From Oxalobacter aliiformigenes (GTDB lineage: Bacteria > Pseudomonadota > Gammaproteobacteria > Burkholderiales > Burkholderiaceae_D), in the NCBI RefSeq assembly GCF_027116575.1, contig NZ_CP098252.1:310001-374000 (forward strand): a stretch of DNA of 64,000 nucleotides. The letters run 5' to 3'. Position numbers and translations under genes: made by a program. Positions 28,860 through 38,631 of the stretch are shown piece after piece. Position 1 is the stretch's first letter. Each line of letters starts with the position of its first letter. The notes under the pieces were generated by a model. It was not told the DNA's origin. It did no database searches and saw only the letters and a program-made list of their open reading frames with translations.

Positions 28860-30097
28860 TGGCATTCCCGAAAAAATGGCACGCCGTATTCGATCCGCGC
28901 CTGCTGATTTGCGTGTTTCTCGGTTTTTCTTCCGGGTTGCCGTTATTTATTCTTCTTACCCTTTTGCAGGCCTGGCTGGCCAAATCAGGACTTGATGTTC
29001 AGGCACTTGGTCTTTTTGCGCTGGTGATGTTTCCCTATACCTGGAAATTTCTCTGGGCACCGCTCATGGATCGTTATTCCTTTCGCTTTCTGGGACGCCG
29101 TCGCGGATGGATGGCGTTAACCCAGGCCGGTTTGTTTGTTTCGATCGGATTGCTGGGAGCGCTTGATCCGGGCCGGCAGCTCGTTCTGGTCGGTTTGCTG
29201 ACGGCATTTATCGCTTTTCTTTCTTCCAGTCAGGATATTGTCATCGATGCCTATCGTCGGGAGCTGCTGCCGGATGAAGAACAGGGATTGGGAAGCGCCA
29301 TCCACGTCAATGCCTATCGGGTTTCGGGAATGGTACCGGGAGCATTGTCGCTTATACTGGCTGATATGATGAGCTGGCCGACAGTGTTCTGGATTACCGC
29401 CGCATTCATGTTGCCGGGTCTGGTTTGTACACTGGTCATTCGTGAGCCGGATATTCATGGTGCACCGCCGAAAACGATCAAGGAAGCGGTGGTTTTGCCA
29501 TTTACCGAATTTATCGGACGTGCCGGCTGGAAAAGCGCTCTGTTGATATTGACGTTCATATTTCTTTACAAGCTGGGCGATAGCCTGGCAACTGCGCTTG
29601 CCACCAAATTTTATCTTGATCTCGGTTTTTCCATGACCCAGATCGGAATCATCGCGAAAACGACCGGCTTTTGGGCGAGCCTGATCGGTGGATTGCTGGG
29701 GGGAATATGGATTATCGGTCTGGGAATCAACCGGGCACTCTGGGTTTTTGGTGCCGTACAGGCGCTGGCCATACTCGGATTCTCCTGGCTTGCCATAAAT
29801 GGTGCCAATCCGATGCTTCTTGCCTTTGTGATCGGTTTCGAAGCATTTGGCGTCGGATTGGGAACTGCCGCGTTTGTGGCCTATATCGCCCGGACAACGG
29901 ATGAACGTTATACCGCTACCCAGTTCGCCCTGTTTACCAGTCTGGCCGCTGTGCCGAGAACGTTCATTAACGCGTCGGCCGGTTACATCGTCGATATGAC
30001 AGGCTGGTTCATGTTTTTCAACTTATGTTTTGTACTGGCGTTGCCGGGTATGTTGTTATTGCCGAAAGTAGCGCCCTGGCGGCAAAAGCGGGAATAA
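28859..30097 (+). CDS. ampG: AmpG-family MFS permease
   Basis: 412 residues, about 12 hydrophobic helices. N-terminal FSSGLPLFILLTLLQAWL and SSSQDIVIDAYRRELL match AmpG, the inner-membrane importer of GlcNAc-anhydromuropeptides used in cell-wall recycling. At 412 aa it is shorter than the E. coli protein (491) but normal for betaproteobacterial members. The start ATG overlaps the metW stop by one base. The metX-metW-ampG order is common in this group, although the functions are unrelated. Confidence 0.88.
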   Translation: MAFPKKWHAVFDPRLLICVFLGFSSGLPLFILLTLLQAWLAKSGLDVQALGLFALVMFPYTWKFLWAPLMDRYSFRFLGRRRGWMALTQAGLFVSIGLLGALDPGRQLVLVGLLTAFIAFLSSSQDIVIDAYRRELLPDEEQGLGSAIHVNAYRVSGMVPGALSLILADMMSWPTVFWITAAFMLPGLVCTLVIREPDIHGAPPKTIKEAVVLPFTEFIGRAGWKSALLILTFIFLYKLGDSLATALATKFYLDLGFSMTQIGIIAKTTGFWASLIGGLLGGIWIIGLGINRALWVFGAVQALAILGFSWLAINGANPMLLAFVIGFEAFGVGLGTAAFVAYIARTTDERYTATQFALFTSLAAVPRTFINASAGYIVDMTGWFMFFNLCFVLALPGMLLLPKVAPWRQKRE

Positions 30098-30259
30098 GTT
30101 CAGGAACATCGAAAAAAATTCCCGGTTGAGTGTAAAATTTTCGTCTTTGAAAGAATCCGCTTGTGTTCCGGTTCCGGAATGCAAGCTTTGACAAATGATT
30201 GATGTCCTGCCTGTCATATAACGTTCAGGCCGGACGGATGTGCATGAATGGGAGAAGGT

Positions 30260-31462
30260 ATGGCTCAGCAGTTTTTGGAAATGCCGGATAAAGATGGCTA
30301 TTTCGGTGAATATGGCGGACAAATCGTGCCGCCGGAACTGAAAGCGGTGATGGATGAAATTGCCGCGGCTTATGATGAGGTCAGCAAAACGAAAGCATTT
30401 CAGGATGAATTGCAGGAACTGTATGCCGATTTTGTCGGTCGTCCGAGCCCCATTTTTTATGCCAAGAGATTGTCCGAACGTCAGGGGGGAGCCCGTATCT
30501 TTCTGAAACGGGAAGATCTGAATCATACCGGTGCACACAAGATCAATCATTGCCTTGGACAGGCATTGCTCGCCAAGTATATGGGAAAAACGAAAGTACT
30601 GGCTGAAACCGGAGCCGGTCAGCACGGTGTGGCACTTGCTACGGCCTGTGCGCTGGTCGGTATTCCCTGTGAAATCCATATGGGGGAAATCGATATCAAA
30701 AAAGAGCATCCCAATGTGACCAAGATGAAAATTCTCGGATGTCATCTCATTCCCGTTACAAGGGGAACCAAAACACTCAAGGATGCGGTCGACAGTGCAT
30801 TTGAAGAGTACCTGAAAGATCCGAAGAATTTTCTGTATGCAATCGGTTCGGTCGTCGGTCCTCATCCTTTTCCGAAAATGGTGCGCGATTTCCAGAGCAT
30901 TGTCGGAAAAGAAGCGCGCGCGCAGTTTCTGGCTCGCGAAAACAGATTGCCTGATGTCGTGACGGCCTGTGTCGGAGGCGGTTCGAACGCGATCGGTATC
31001 TTTACCGAATTTTTGCCGGATGAATCGGTCAGACTGGTAGGTATCGAGCCGGCTGGCAAGGGACTCGATACACCGGATAATGCCGCAACACTAAGCCTTG
31101 GGAAAAAAGGAGTCCTGCACGGCTTCAAGTGTTATACGTTGCAGGATGAAAAAGGGGAGTTGTTGCCGGTCTATTCCATAGCATCCGGTCTGGACTATCC
31201 CGGAGTCGGTCCACAGCATTGTTATCTCAAGGATATCGGCCGTGTCGAATATGAAGCGATTACAGACAAGGAATGTCTTGATGCCTTTCTGACATTGTCA
31301 CGGATCGAAGGCATCATTCCGGCACTGGAAAGCTCGCATGCTGTCGCCTATGCCATGAAAATTGCCAGGGAACTGGGACCGGATAAAACCATTCTGGTCA
31401 ATCTGTCCGGAAGAGGCGACAAGGATGCCGATTTCATTGCCAATTATCTTGGCATCAACTGA
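30260..31462 (+). CDS. trpB: Tryptophan synthase beta chain
   Basis: 400 residues. The ATG at 30260 has the GGAGAAGG site; the open frame begins four codons earlier at 30248. PLP-binding Lys94 in [11 protein letters not shown], catalytic Glu in [10 protein letters not shown], phosphate loop [10 protein letters not shown] and the final NLSGRGDKD are intact, and the sequence is clearly TrpB1-like. No trpA, trpF or other trp gene is adjacent, and I see no Trp-rich leader upstream. It directly abuts the convergent xth gene, with no spacer between the stop codons. Confidence 0.95.
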   Translation: MAQQFLEMPDKDGYFGEYGGQIVPPELKAVMDEIAAAYDEVSKTKAFQDELQELYADFVGRPSPIFYAKRLSERQGGARIFLKREDLNHTGAHKINHCLGQALLAKYMGKTKVLAETGAGQHGVALATACALVGIPCEIHMGEIDIKKEHPNVTKMKILGCHLIPVTRGTKTLKDAVDSAFEEYLKDPKNFLYAIGSVVGPHPFPKMVRDFQSIVGKEARAQFLARENRLPDVVTACVGGGSNAIGIFTEFLPDESVRLVGIEPAGKGLDTPDNAATLSLGKKGVLHGFKCYTLQDEKGELLPVYSIASGLDYPGVGPQHCYLKDIGRVEYEAITDKECLDAFLTLSRIEGIIPALESSHAVAYAMKIARELGPDKTILVNLSGRGDKDADFIANYLGIN

Positions 31463-32245
31463 TCAGGGTTCCCTGTCGTATCGGATTGTCAGGGGCGCAT
31501 GATCGGAAAAGCGCGTTTCCTTGTAGATGCTGGCTGAAACGGCTTTACGGGCCATGCCGGGGGTGGCGATCTGGTAATCGATGCGCCATCCCACATTTTT
31601 CTGCCAGGCCTGTCCCCGGTTACTCCACCATGTATATGATTCGCCTGTCGTGTCGGGATGGAGCATTCTGTATACGTCGATCAGACCGAGTTCATCAAAT
31701 ATGCGGGACAGCCATGCACGTTCTTCCGGCAGAAAACCGGAGTTTTTCTGGTTGCTTTTCCAGTTCTTCAGATCGATTTCACGGTGAGCGATGTTCCAGT
31801 CACCGCAAATAATAAATTCGCGACCACTGTCCTTGAGTTTTTTCAGATACGGAAAAAACTCATCCATAAAGCGGAATTTGGCCGCCTGACGTTCGGGGGA
31901 AGACGAGCCGGAAGGCGCATAAAGGGAAATCAGGCTGAAATTTTTGTAGTCGCATTGCAAATAACGGCCTTCAGTATCGAATTCCGTACTGCCAAAGCCA
32001 TGTATGACCTGATCGGGCTTGTATCTGCTGTATATTCCGACGCCGGAATACCCTTTTTTCCGGGCGCAGTCAAAGTAGCCCGTCAGTCCGTCAGGATTGG
32101 CGACAGACGGTGTTATGTCGCTGGATTGGGCCTTGATTTCCTGAATGCAGACAAAGTCCGGTGCGGTCAGGGCGATCCATTCCAGAAATCCCTTTTTGAC
32201 CGCGGAACGGATGCCATTAAGATTGGCTGTGGTAATCGAGAGCAT
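31463..32245 (-). CDS. xth: Exodeoxyribonuclease III (AP endonuclease)
   Basis: 260 residues, Exo III family. Motifs: TANLNGIRSAVKKGF, CIQEIKAQ (catalytic Glu), YAPSGSS, GDWNIAHREIDLKN, and the final FSDHAPLTIRY (catalytic Asp-His). Repairs abasic sites and 3' blocked ends. It is divergent from pyrE (125 nt), an arrangement frequent in this lineage. Confidence 0.95.
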   Translation of the reverse strand: MLSITTANLNGIRSAVKKGFLEWIALTAPDFVCIQEIKAQSSDITPSVANPDGLTGYFDCARKKGYSGVGIYSRYKPDQVIHGFGSTEFDTEGRYLQCDYKNFSLISLYAPSGSSSPERQAAKFRFMDEFFPYLKKLKDSGREFIICGDWNIAHREIDLKNWKSNQKNSGFLPEERAWLSRIFDELGLIDVYRMLHPDTTGESYTWWSNRGQAWQKNVGWRIDYQIATPGMARKAVSASIYKETRFSDHAPLTIRYDREP

Positions 32246-32370
32246 GGTGATTTTTTGTTGACTTGAAAACCGGAATCATACTGGAAATGACGGAATGTGT
32301 TTGAGCTATCCGTTACGGAAGCGGCAAGTTACAATACCGACATTGTTTTTTTCAGGTACGGGGTACAAAA

Positions 32371-33039
32371 GTGAGTGCATTAAGAGAGGATTTTATCCGC
32401 TTTGCTGTTGAGTGCGGTGTTTTGCGTTTTGGCGAATTTGTGACAAAGGCGGGAAGAACTTCTCCCTATTTTTTCAATGCCGGTTTGTTCAATGACGGCC
32501 AGTCGCTTGGAAAGCTTGCCGATTATTATGCCGAGACACTGCTTCAGTCCGGTGTCGGATTCGACATGCTGTTCGGTCCGGCTTATAAAGGAATACCGCT
32601 TGTTGCGGCGGTATCCATGGCACTGGCGAAAAAAGGAAGAAATGTTCCTTTTGCCTACAATCGCAAGGAAGCCAAAGATCATGGCGAGGGAGGCATCATT
32701 GTCGGCGCGCCTTTGAAAGGGCGTGTTGTCATTATCGATGATGTCATTTCCGCGGGAACGTCGGTCAATGAATCTGTTGGAATTATCCGGAAGTCGGATG
32801 CGGTTCCCAGCGTCGTATTGATCGCGCTGGACCGTATGGAACGTTCGGGCAAGGATGATGCATTGTCGGAATTCTCAGCCGTTCAGGAAGTACAGAAAGC
32901 GCATGGCCTTACCGTTCTTTCCATTGCCAATCTGGACGATTTGCTCGGTTATCTGGAAAAGGCCGGTACGACAGAAGCACTGAATCGGTACCGGAAAGCA
33001 GTCAAGGCGTATCGGGATAAGTATGGTGCGATGAATTGA
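32371..33039 (+). CDS. pyrE: Orotate phosphoribosyltransferase
   Basis: 222 residues from a GTG start. The PRPP-binding motif VVIIDDVISAGTSVNE and the N-terminal KAGRTSPYFFNAGLF are typical. Makes OMP from orotate and PRPP in pyrimidine synthesis. The C-terminal about 30 residues match the proteobacterial form. No intrinsic terminator is evident before the porin gene region. Confidence 0.95.
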   Translation: MSALREDFIRFAVECGVLRFGEFVTKAGRTSPYFFNAGLFNDGQSLGKLADYYAETLLQSGVGFDMLFGPAYKGIPLVAAVSMALAKKGRNVPFAYNRKEAKDHGEGGIIVGAPLKGRVVIIDDVISAGTSVNESVGIIRKSDAVPSVVLIALDRMERSGKDDALSEFSAVQEVQKAHGLTVLSIANLDDLLGYLEKAGTTEALNRYRKAVKAYRDKYGAMN

Positions 33040-33241
33040 CATAACGTTTCAGGAATATTTTCATTGCGCCATCAAACCGCTCATTTCAAAAAAGATCACG
33101 GAGAAAAACGGTCGGGATTTCAGGTGAATGGATATTTTTTGAATGGGCGGTATTTTTATTAAAAAATAAAAAAAATTACGATTTTGTTGCGATTAAGATA
33201 CAAAAAAGGTTGAAAAGGGAAGAAAGTTCAAACACGATTGG

Positions 33242-33285
33242 TACCTACCTACCTACCTACCTACCTACCTACCTACCTACCTACC
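33242..33285 (+). repeat. Tetranucleotide repeat, 11 copies of TACC, upstream of porin gene
   Basis: Eleven uninterrupted TACC units lie in the non-coding 312-nt gap between pyrE and the porin gene and end 66 nt before its ATG. The preceding 120 nt are A/T-rich. Perfect tetranucleotide tracts of this length are prone to slippage. Placed in a promoter region they can change spacing between control elements, giving phase-variable expression. I could not fix the promoter relative to the tract. The only -10-like box near the start (TATAAA) lies downstream of it. Confidence 0.9.
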
Positions 33286-33351
33286 GGCCGTTATTCTGTC
33301 AATGACTCCCGCAGGGATTCTCAACTTTTTTAATATAAAGGGCAGAATAAA

Positions 33352-34470
33352 ATGAAAAAAACGCTAATAGCATTGGCAATCTTGGGTGCCGCTGCCGGCG
33401 TGGCTCATGCACAGTCCAATGTGACCATCTACGGTATCGTTGACACCGGTTTCATCAAGAAATCCGGTCAGGATGTAAAAATGGGCGAAAACGTCAGCAG
33501 CCGTCTGGGCTTCCGCGGTGTGGAAGATCTTGGCGGCGGTGTGAAAGCCACCTTTCAGCTGGAAAACTGGTTCGAACCGGCAACCGGTCAGGCGAAAAGT
33601 CTTGATGACCCTGACAGAACATGGGATGGCGCTGCCAACGTCGGCCTGAAGAGCGATACGTGGGGTGCCGTTCGTCTGGGCCGTGTCAACGAACTGACGA
33701 CGGAAACCATCCGTAAATTCGATCCGTTCTATCAATATGGCGTTGCCAACATGATATACGGTACACAGCGTATGCTGCATATCGATAACACCATCCGCTA
33801 TGACAGCCCGAACTGGAGCGGATTCCATTTCGGTGCCACTTATTCTCTGGGGGGAAATACCGACAAGGATTCGGCTGAGGGAACACCTATTTATACCGCA
33901 AAAGAAGCCGGTAATGGCTATGACAATGACGGTTACGGCATCATGCTCGGCTACGACAATGGTCCGCTGGCCTTGGTCGGTAACTGGAGCCGTCTGGCCG
34001 ATTCCAAGGATTCTACCGTCTGGAATCTCGGTGCCGCTTACCGCTTCGGCGACGCCAAGGTCGAACTGGTTTACCAGCAGACCAAGGACAATGGCTGGGC
34101 AGTCGGAAAAGAACGTAGCTGGAAGAGCACCGACTTCCTTGATTGGGTAGGAAAAAATTCAACCGAAAACTGGGCCGGTGTCGATACCCTCAAGGAAAAA
34201 CAATGGTTGCTGGGTCTGGAATGGAAACTGGGTCCGGGTCGTCTGAACGCTTCCGCCCAGTGGATGGAAGTCGAAGCGAATGGCGGCAATGTCAGCGACA
34301 AGGACATCTACAAGTATGCTGTCGGTTATACCTACGACTTGTCCAAACGGACTTCCCTCTATGGCAATCTCGCATATACGGACTACGAGGATGAAGAAGT
34401 CGCTCGTGTGTTCGGAGATGTCGAAGATGGTACGTATGGTGTTCAGGTCGGTATCACCCACAAATTCTGA
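33352..34470 (+). CDS. Outer-membrane general porin (Gram-negative porin, OmpC/Por type)
   Basis: 372 residues. Signal peptide MKKTLIALAILGAAAGVAHA, then QSNVTIYGIVDTGF, the classic first strand of betaproteobacterial trimeric porins. GFRGVEDLGGGVKATFQLEN follows, and the protein ends with the C-terminal Phe (VGITHKF) needed for barrel assembly. The codon choice looks like that of a highly expressed gene. The upstream TACC tract suggests variable expression. A strong terminator follows at 34560-34591. Confidence 0.95.
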   Translation: MKKTLIALAILGAAAGVAHAQSNVTIYGIVDTGFIKKSGQDVKMGENVSSRLGFRGVEDLGGGVKATFQLENWFEPATGQAKSLDDPDRTWDGAANVGLKSDTWGAVRLGRVNELTTETIRKFDPFYQYGVANMIYGTQRMLHIDNTIRYDSPNWSGFHFGATYSLGGNTDKDSAEGTPIYTAKEAGNGYDNDGYGIMLGYDNGPLALVGNWSRLADSKDSTVWNLGAAYRFGDAKVELVYQQTKDNGWAVGKERSWKSTDFLDWVGKNSTENWAGVDTLKEKQWLLGLEWKLGPGRLNASAQWMEVEANGGNVSDKDIYKYAVGYTYDLSKRTSLYGNLAYTDYEDEEVARVFGDVEDGTYGVQVGITHKF

Positions 34471-34559
34471 TGACCGTTTTACAACAGAAGGAGGGTTCAG
34501 GCCTTCCCTTATCCTTCCCTCCTGTTGAATGGGATTAGGTCCCCCATTCAGGCTGTTGG

Positions 34560-34591
34560 CCAGAGCCCTCGCAAGAGGGCTCTGGTTTTTT
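34560..34591 (+). terminator. Intrinsic terminator after the porin gene
   Basis: A perfect 11-bp stem (CCAGAGCCCTC/GAGGGCTCTGG) with a GCAA tetraloop is followed by six T, about 90 nt after the porin stop. A second, bulged inverted repeat built on CAACA/TGTTG and GGAGGG/CCCTCC lies closer to the stop, at about 34480-34526. Confidence 0.93.
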
Positions 34592-34969
34592 ATGGGGCCT
34601 GAAACAGGATGTGGCCGGGTATTGTGGTATCAGTCTGATGTTCTGTGATACCGACTGGCTGAAAAGCGATATGTTCAGTTCTGTCAGACAGGGGGTAGCG
34701 AGATGGGGGCGCGTTTTTTATCAATGGATTCGGATTGATTTTTTATATTTTATCACTTCTCTGTATGACGATTCTTCTTCTGAAGGGTATATTCTGAAAG
34801 GTGTCGATGAAATTTTGAGATAAAGTCTATTCAGGAACGTTATGTCATAGCCGAAAAGGCAATCGCTCACAGATAAACAGGCTGTTTTTAGAGCGTAACG
34901 GGATTATTCGACACGATCTGCAAATCGCGTCTTTCCGAAAAATCCGGTTGGAAAGGATTCGTTGCCGGT
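34592..34969. other. Intergenic stretch without recognised features
   Basis: 378 nt between the porin terminator and the end of the moeB-like gene. It is somewhat A/T-rich in the middle. The forward open frame at 34611-34823 lacks a convincing start, ribosome binding site or family resemblance. I see no tRNA, repeat or strong hairpin. Confidence 0.5.
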
Positions 34970-35728
34970 TCAGGTGTGTTTTCGGGCACAAACAGGGCAA
35001 TCCGGGTTTTTCTCGAGCCGGATTTTGGTCCATTCCATAGTAAGGGAATCCAGCAACAGGAGCGATCCTGCCAGCGATTGGCCGATTCCGGCTGCCAGTT
35101 TGAGTGCTTCGGCGGCCTGCATGGTACCGATAATGCCGACCAGTGGCGCGAATACGCCGACTTGTGCCGCCTTGATGTCTTCAAAGTGCTGATCTTCGGG
35201 GAACAGGCAGGCATAGCAGGGAGAATCGCTTCTGCGGGGGTCGTATACCGATATCTGGCCATCGAATGCGACAACGGCACCAGACACGAGCGGCTTGCCG
35301 AGACTCATGCAGATACGGTTTATGGAAAGTCTCGTTCTGAAGTTGTCGGTACAGTCAAGAACAATGTCGGCCGTTTTGACCAGTTGCGGCAACCGGGCTT
35401 CATCCATGCGTTCGGTCAAAGCTGCTATTTCAATGGTCGGATTGATTTTCTCAAGCGTTTTTTTCCCGGACAACGCCTTGTTCATTCCAATCCGGTCTGT
35501 GGTGTGCAGGATCTGGCGCTGGAGGTTGGTCAGCTCAACCTGGTCATTATCGACCAGCGTGATTTTCCCGAAACCTCCGGAAGCCAGATAAAAGGATGCA
35601 GGCGATCCCAGACCGCCCGCACCGATGACAAGTACATGCGAGCTTGCGATTTTTTCTTGCCCTTCATGACCGAGTTCATGCAGAAGTATGTGGCGGGAAT
35701 AGCGTTGTTTCTGCTCGTCATTCATCAT
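34970..35728 (-). CDS. moeB: MoeB/ThiF/HesA-family adenylyltransferase
   Basis: 252 residues. Nucleotide-binding GAGGLGSPASFYLA, the Arg-containing NLQRQILH, DCTDNF and two zinc Cys pairs (CYACLFPE, and CPVC at the end). It adenylates the C-terminus of a ubiquitin-like sulfur carrier (MoaD or ThiS). Which carrier cannot be decided without its partner, and neither moa nor thi genes are in the window. The start overlaps the ctpA stop (ATGA). It is the last gene of gpmA-envC-ctpA-moeB. Confidence 0.88.
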   Translation of the reverse strand: MMNDEQKQRYSRHILLHELGHEGQEKIASSHVLVIGAGGLGSPASFYLASGGFGKITLVDNDQVELTNLQRQILHTTDRIGMNKALSGKKTLEKINPTIEIAALTERMDEARLPQLVKTADIVLDCTDNFRTRLSINRICMSLGKPLVSGAVVAFDGQISVYDPRRSDSPCYACLFPEDQHFEDIKAAQVGVFAPLVGIIGTMQAAEALKLAAGIGQSLAGSLLLLDSLTMEWTKIRLEKNPDCPVCARKHT

Positions 35729-37188
35729 TTGCTGTTTTCAGGCGTTTTTTCCTGTTTCTGTTTGCCGGTTTTGGCATCCTTGGCTTCAGTTTTCTTGTCT
35801 TCCATCTTGGTTTTTGACAGTTTGACAGGCTTGCCTTTCAGATGATTGATCGCCTGCATGAGCTGGAAATCCTTTTTGGTGCCATATTCAATCGGCTTGT
35901 AGTTTTTCGCATTTTCAAGCAGTTTCATCTCCTCTTCCGTATCAAGACGTTCTTCCGGCCTGTCTTCTTCCTCGCCGTTGGTCAAGTGTTTGGAAAGGTC
36001 GGCTTCCCTGACGCGCAATCCGTTAATGCCATCGCCTTCGGGGGTTTCATCCACCAGCAGATCCGGCACAATCCCTTTGGCTTGTATGGAGCGGCCGTTC
36101 GGTGTGTAATAACGTGCCGTTGTCAGTTTGACGGCAGTATCTTCCGAAATCTGACGGATGGTCTGAACCGAACCTTTTCCGAAGGTTTGCGATCCCATGA
36201 TCGTTGCCCTTTTGTAATCCTGCAAGGCACCGGCGACAATTTCCGAGGCGGAAGCGGATCCGATATTGACGAGAACAACCATAGGGACGGTTTTGATTTG
36301 CGCCGGCAGCTTGGCAAGCGGATCGTTGATGGTTCTGCCGGCATAGTATTCAGGTCTGGCGTAGAAAGTCGCTTTCGATTCGGGCAACTGGCCGTCGGTG
36401 GAGACGATCAGCGAGTCTTTCGGGAGAAATATTGAAGAGACACCGATGGCGCCTGGCAAAATGCCACCCGGATCGTTTCTGAGATCGAGAACGATGCCTT
36501 TGATGTTCGGATTTTTTGCATAGATCCGGTTGATATGGCTGACAAGATCTTCCACAGTCGGCTCCTGGAACTGGGCAACCCGAAGCCATGCATATCCGGG
36601 TTCGACCATTCTGGATTTGACGCTTTTGACCTGGATTTCTTCTCTGACCAGGGTGATGACGATGGGCTTTGTCACATTTTTGCGTGCGATCGTCAGCGTG
36701 ATTTTTGTATTCGGGTCACCGCGCATTTTCTTGACAGCTTCGTCCAGGGAAAGGCCTTTTACTGACGTACTGTCCAGTTTGGTGATCAGGTCTCCCGGCT
36801 TGATGCCGGCACGATACGCAGGAGTGTCTTCAATGGGAGAGATAACCTTGACATAACCGTCTTCCATTCCGACCTCGATGCCCAATCCGCCGAAACGGCC
36901 TTGCGTTCCTTCCTTGAGTTCCTGAAAGGCTTTCTTGTCAAGGTAGGCGGAATGGGGATCAAGAGACGAGACCATGCCCGATATGGCTTCAGTCAGCAAT
37001 TTCTTGTCTTCAACAGGTTCGACATAATCGGATTTTATGAGTCCGAATACATCGGCGAGCTGGCGCAATTCGTCCAGTGGCAGTGGCGCTGTCTGTTTCT
37101 GTGCCATTGCGGAAAACTGGATGGATGCAACGACGCCGACGACGATGCCGAGTCCCACCAGAAGAATGTTCCGAAATTTGTTACCCAT
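35725..37188 (-). CDS. ctpA: S41-family carboxyl-terminal processing peptidase
   Basis: 487 residues. N-terminal membrane anchor or signal (ILLVGLGIVVGVVASIQFSAMA), PDZ domain with GRFGGLGIEVGMEDG and ISPIEDTPAYRAGIKPGD, then the catalytic domain with Ser in VNIGSASASEIVAGAL and Lys in GSQTFGKGSVQT. The C-terminal about 60 residues are Lys/Glu-rich and probably disordered. It acts in the periplasm on proteins, probably cell-wall hydrolases or lipoproteins. Only 3 nt separate it from envC, and its GGTGAT site sits in that junction. Confidence 0.94.
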   Translation of the reverse strand: MGNKFRNILLVGLGIVVGVVASIQFSAMAQKQTAPLPLDELRQLADVFGLIKSDYVEPVEDKKLLTEAISGMVSSLDPHSAYLDKKAFQELKEGTQGRFGGLGIEVGMEDGYVKVISPIEDTPAYRAGIKPGDLITKLDSTSVKGLSLDEAVKKMRGDPNTKITLTIARKNVTKPIVITLVREEIQVKSVKSRMVEPGYAWLRVAQFQEPTVEDLVSHINRIYAKNPNIKGIVLDLRNDPGGILPGAIGVSSIFLPKDSLIVSTDGQLPESKATFYARPEYYAGRTINDPLAKLPAQIKTVPMVVLVNIGSASASEIVAGALQDYKRATIMGSQTFGKGSVQTIRQISEDTAVKLTTARYYTPNGRSIQAKGIVPDLLVDETPEGDGINGLRVREADLSKHLTNGEEEDRPEERLDTEEEMKLLENAKNYKPIEYGTKKDFQLMQAINHLKGKPVKLSKTKMEDKKTEAKDAKTGKQKQEKTPENSK

Positions 37189-37191
37189 GTA

Positions 37192-38574
37192 TCACCTTAT
37201 CCAGTCCAGAGGATTGTAGGCACGTCCATTGTGCCGTATTTCGAAGTATAACCCGGTTTCCGTATTCTCACCGCTGTTGCCGGCACTTGCAATCGTATCG
37301 CCTGCGGAAACATTATCGCCTGTCCGTTTGGCCAGTGATTGAGCGTTGCCATATATTGTCATGTACTGATTGCCATGATCGACGATAATGAGATTGCCGA
37401 AGCCACGCAGGAAGTCGGCGAAAACGACACGTCCTCCTGCTACAGCGTGTACAGCCGCACCTGGTGCGGTTCTGATGAAAATTCCCTTCCAGCTGGGGCC
37501 GTCGGCACGCTTCATTCCATATCGGGCCGTTATCGTTCCGGCAACGGGCATTTTCAGCTTTCCGCGCATTCTTCCGAAAGCGCTGGCCGTATCCGGCCGG
37601 TACGGAGCTTCAGTTACCGTTTCGGTGTCATCACGCGAAACGGGACGCGACTTGCGGGTCTGTTTCGATTGTTTTGTCTGTTTTCTTGCGTTTTTGGCAG
37701 CAAGCCGTCGTTCGGCTTCTCTTTTTTCCGCCGCTTTCCTTTGCGCTTCGATGGCCCGGTTCAAACGATCGACAAGATTTCCCAGCCGTTTTTCATCCTG
37801 TGCAAGTTTCTCGGCCTTTTTTTTCTGGGAATCCAGTTTTTCCGAAAGCTGGGCGAGCAGAACAGCGTGCCGGGCCTTTTCTTTTTCGAGAAGATTTTTT
37901 TGCTGGTTCGTTTTTGTTACGATTTTTTCCAGTTCCTGCCTGGCCTGATCCGTTTGTATCCGTTTTGTTCTGATTGCCTGCAGATTGTTTTGCAGAGTGT
38001 CGATCAGATCAGCGTAAGCGGCGGAGAAATAGTTCATGTATTGCAGTTCGCGATTTATCCGGTTGGGGTTGTCGCCGGAAAAAAGCAGTTTCATCCGGTC
38101 TTCGCTACCGGCGATATATTGTTCCTGCATGATTTGCGCAAGCTGGTTTTGTTGCCGGGCTATTGTGGCAAGAAGCTGGTTTTGTTCTGATGAAAGCCGG
38201 GTCAACCTGTTCTCGGTTATCGATTTCTGTTTCCCGAGTTCGGAGAGTGAATGTTCCGTTGTGGTAATGGCTTTTTCGGATTGCGCAATTTCGTCGGCGA
38301 CTTTGCCTTTGGCCTTTTCCGTCTGGCTGATTTCTTTTTTCAGTGTGGTGAGCTGTTGCCGAAGCTTTTTCTGTTCGGCCTCGGCGTTCTGTTTCTGTCT
38401 GGTTTTGTCAGAAAATTGCGCGTTTCCTGTTTTTTTACTGTTGGATTGGCGGACGGTTTTTCTTGCCGATTGCCTTTTCTGTCCGGATGATCCGGATTTC
38501 CGGGGTGGCTGCGCAGCATGGGCCGTCACCGAAGTGAAAACCAGCAGAAAAAAAAGAAATATTGCCTTTTTCAT
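37192..38574 (-). CDS. envC: EnvC-like murein hydrolase activator (M23 domain)
   Basis: 460 residues from the ATG at 38574 (MKKAIFLFFLLVFTSVTAHA signal peptide); the open frame runs 16 codons further upstream. Long coiled-coil region (about 50-290: KKLRQQLTTLKKEISQTEK and related heptads), a basic linker, then a C-terminal LytM/M23 domain (WKGIFIRTAPGAAVHAVAGG, IIVDHGNQYMTIYGN). Some metal-ligand residues of active M23 enzymes appear to be replaced, as in EnvC. The likely role is to activate amidases at the septum. Confidence 0.9.
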   Translation of the reverse strand: MKKAIFLFFLLVFTSVTAHAAQPPRKSGSSGQKRQSARKTVRQSNSKKTGNAQFSDKTRQKQNAEAEQKKLRQQLTTLKKEISQTEKAKGKVADEIAQSEKAITTTEHSLSELGKQKSITENRLTRLSSEQNQLLATIARQQNQLAQIMQEQYIAGSEDRMKLLFSGDNPNRINRELQYMNYFSAAYADLIDTLQNNLQAIRTKRIQTDQARQELEKIVTKTNQQKNLLEKEKARHAVLLAQLSEKLDSQKKKAEKLAQDEKRLGNLVDRLNRAIEAQRKAAEKREAERRLAAKNARKQTKQSKQTRKSRPVSRDDTETVTEAPYRPDTASAFGRMRGKLKMPVAGTITARYGMKRADGPSWKGIFIRTAPGAAVHAVAGGRVVFADFLRGFGNLIIVDHGNQYMTIYGNAQSLAKRTGDNVSAGDTIASAGNSGENTETGLYFEIRHNGRAYNPLDWIR

Positions 38575-38631
38575 GCGTTTTGCAGAGCATAATTCAGACA
38601 GTTCTGCCCTGAAGTTAACCAATGCCGTCAG

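Noticed and set aside
30098..30259. Search for a Trp leader peptide before trpB
   Set aside because: No short frame with Trp codons and no terminator hairpin; only a short frame without Trp was found.
33242..33285. TACC tract considered as part of a CRISPR or coding repeat
   Set aside because: The unit is only 4 nt with no spacers, and no open frame with a start and ribosome binding site passes through it.
34611..34823. 70-codon forward open frame after the porin terminator
   Set aside because: No plausible start context, family or conserved pattern; probably chance.
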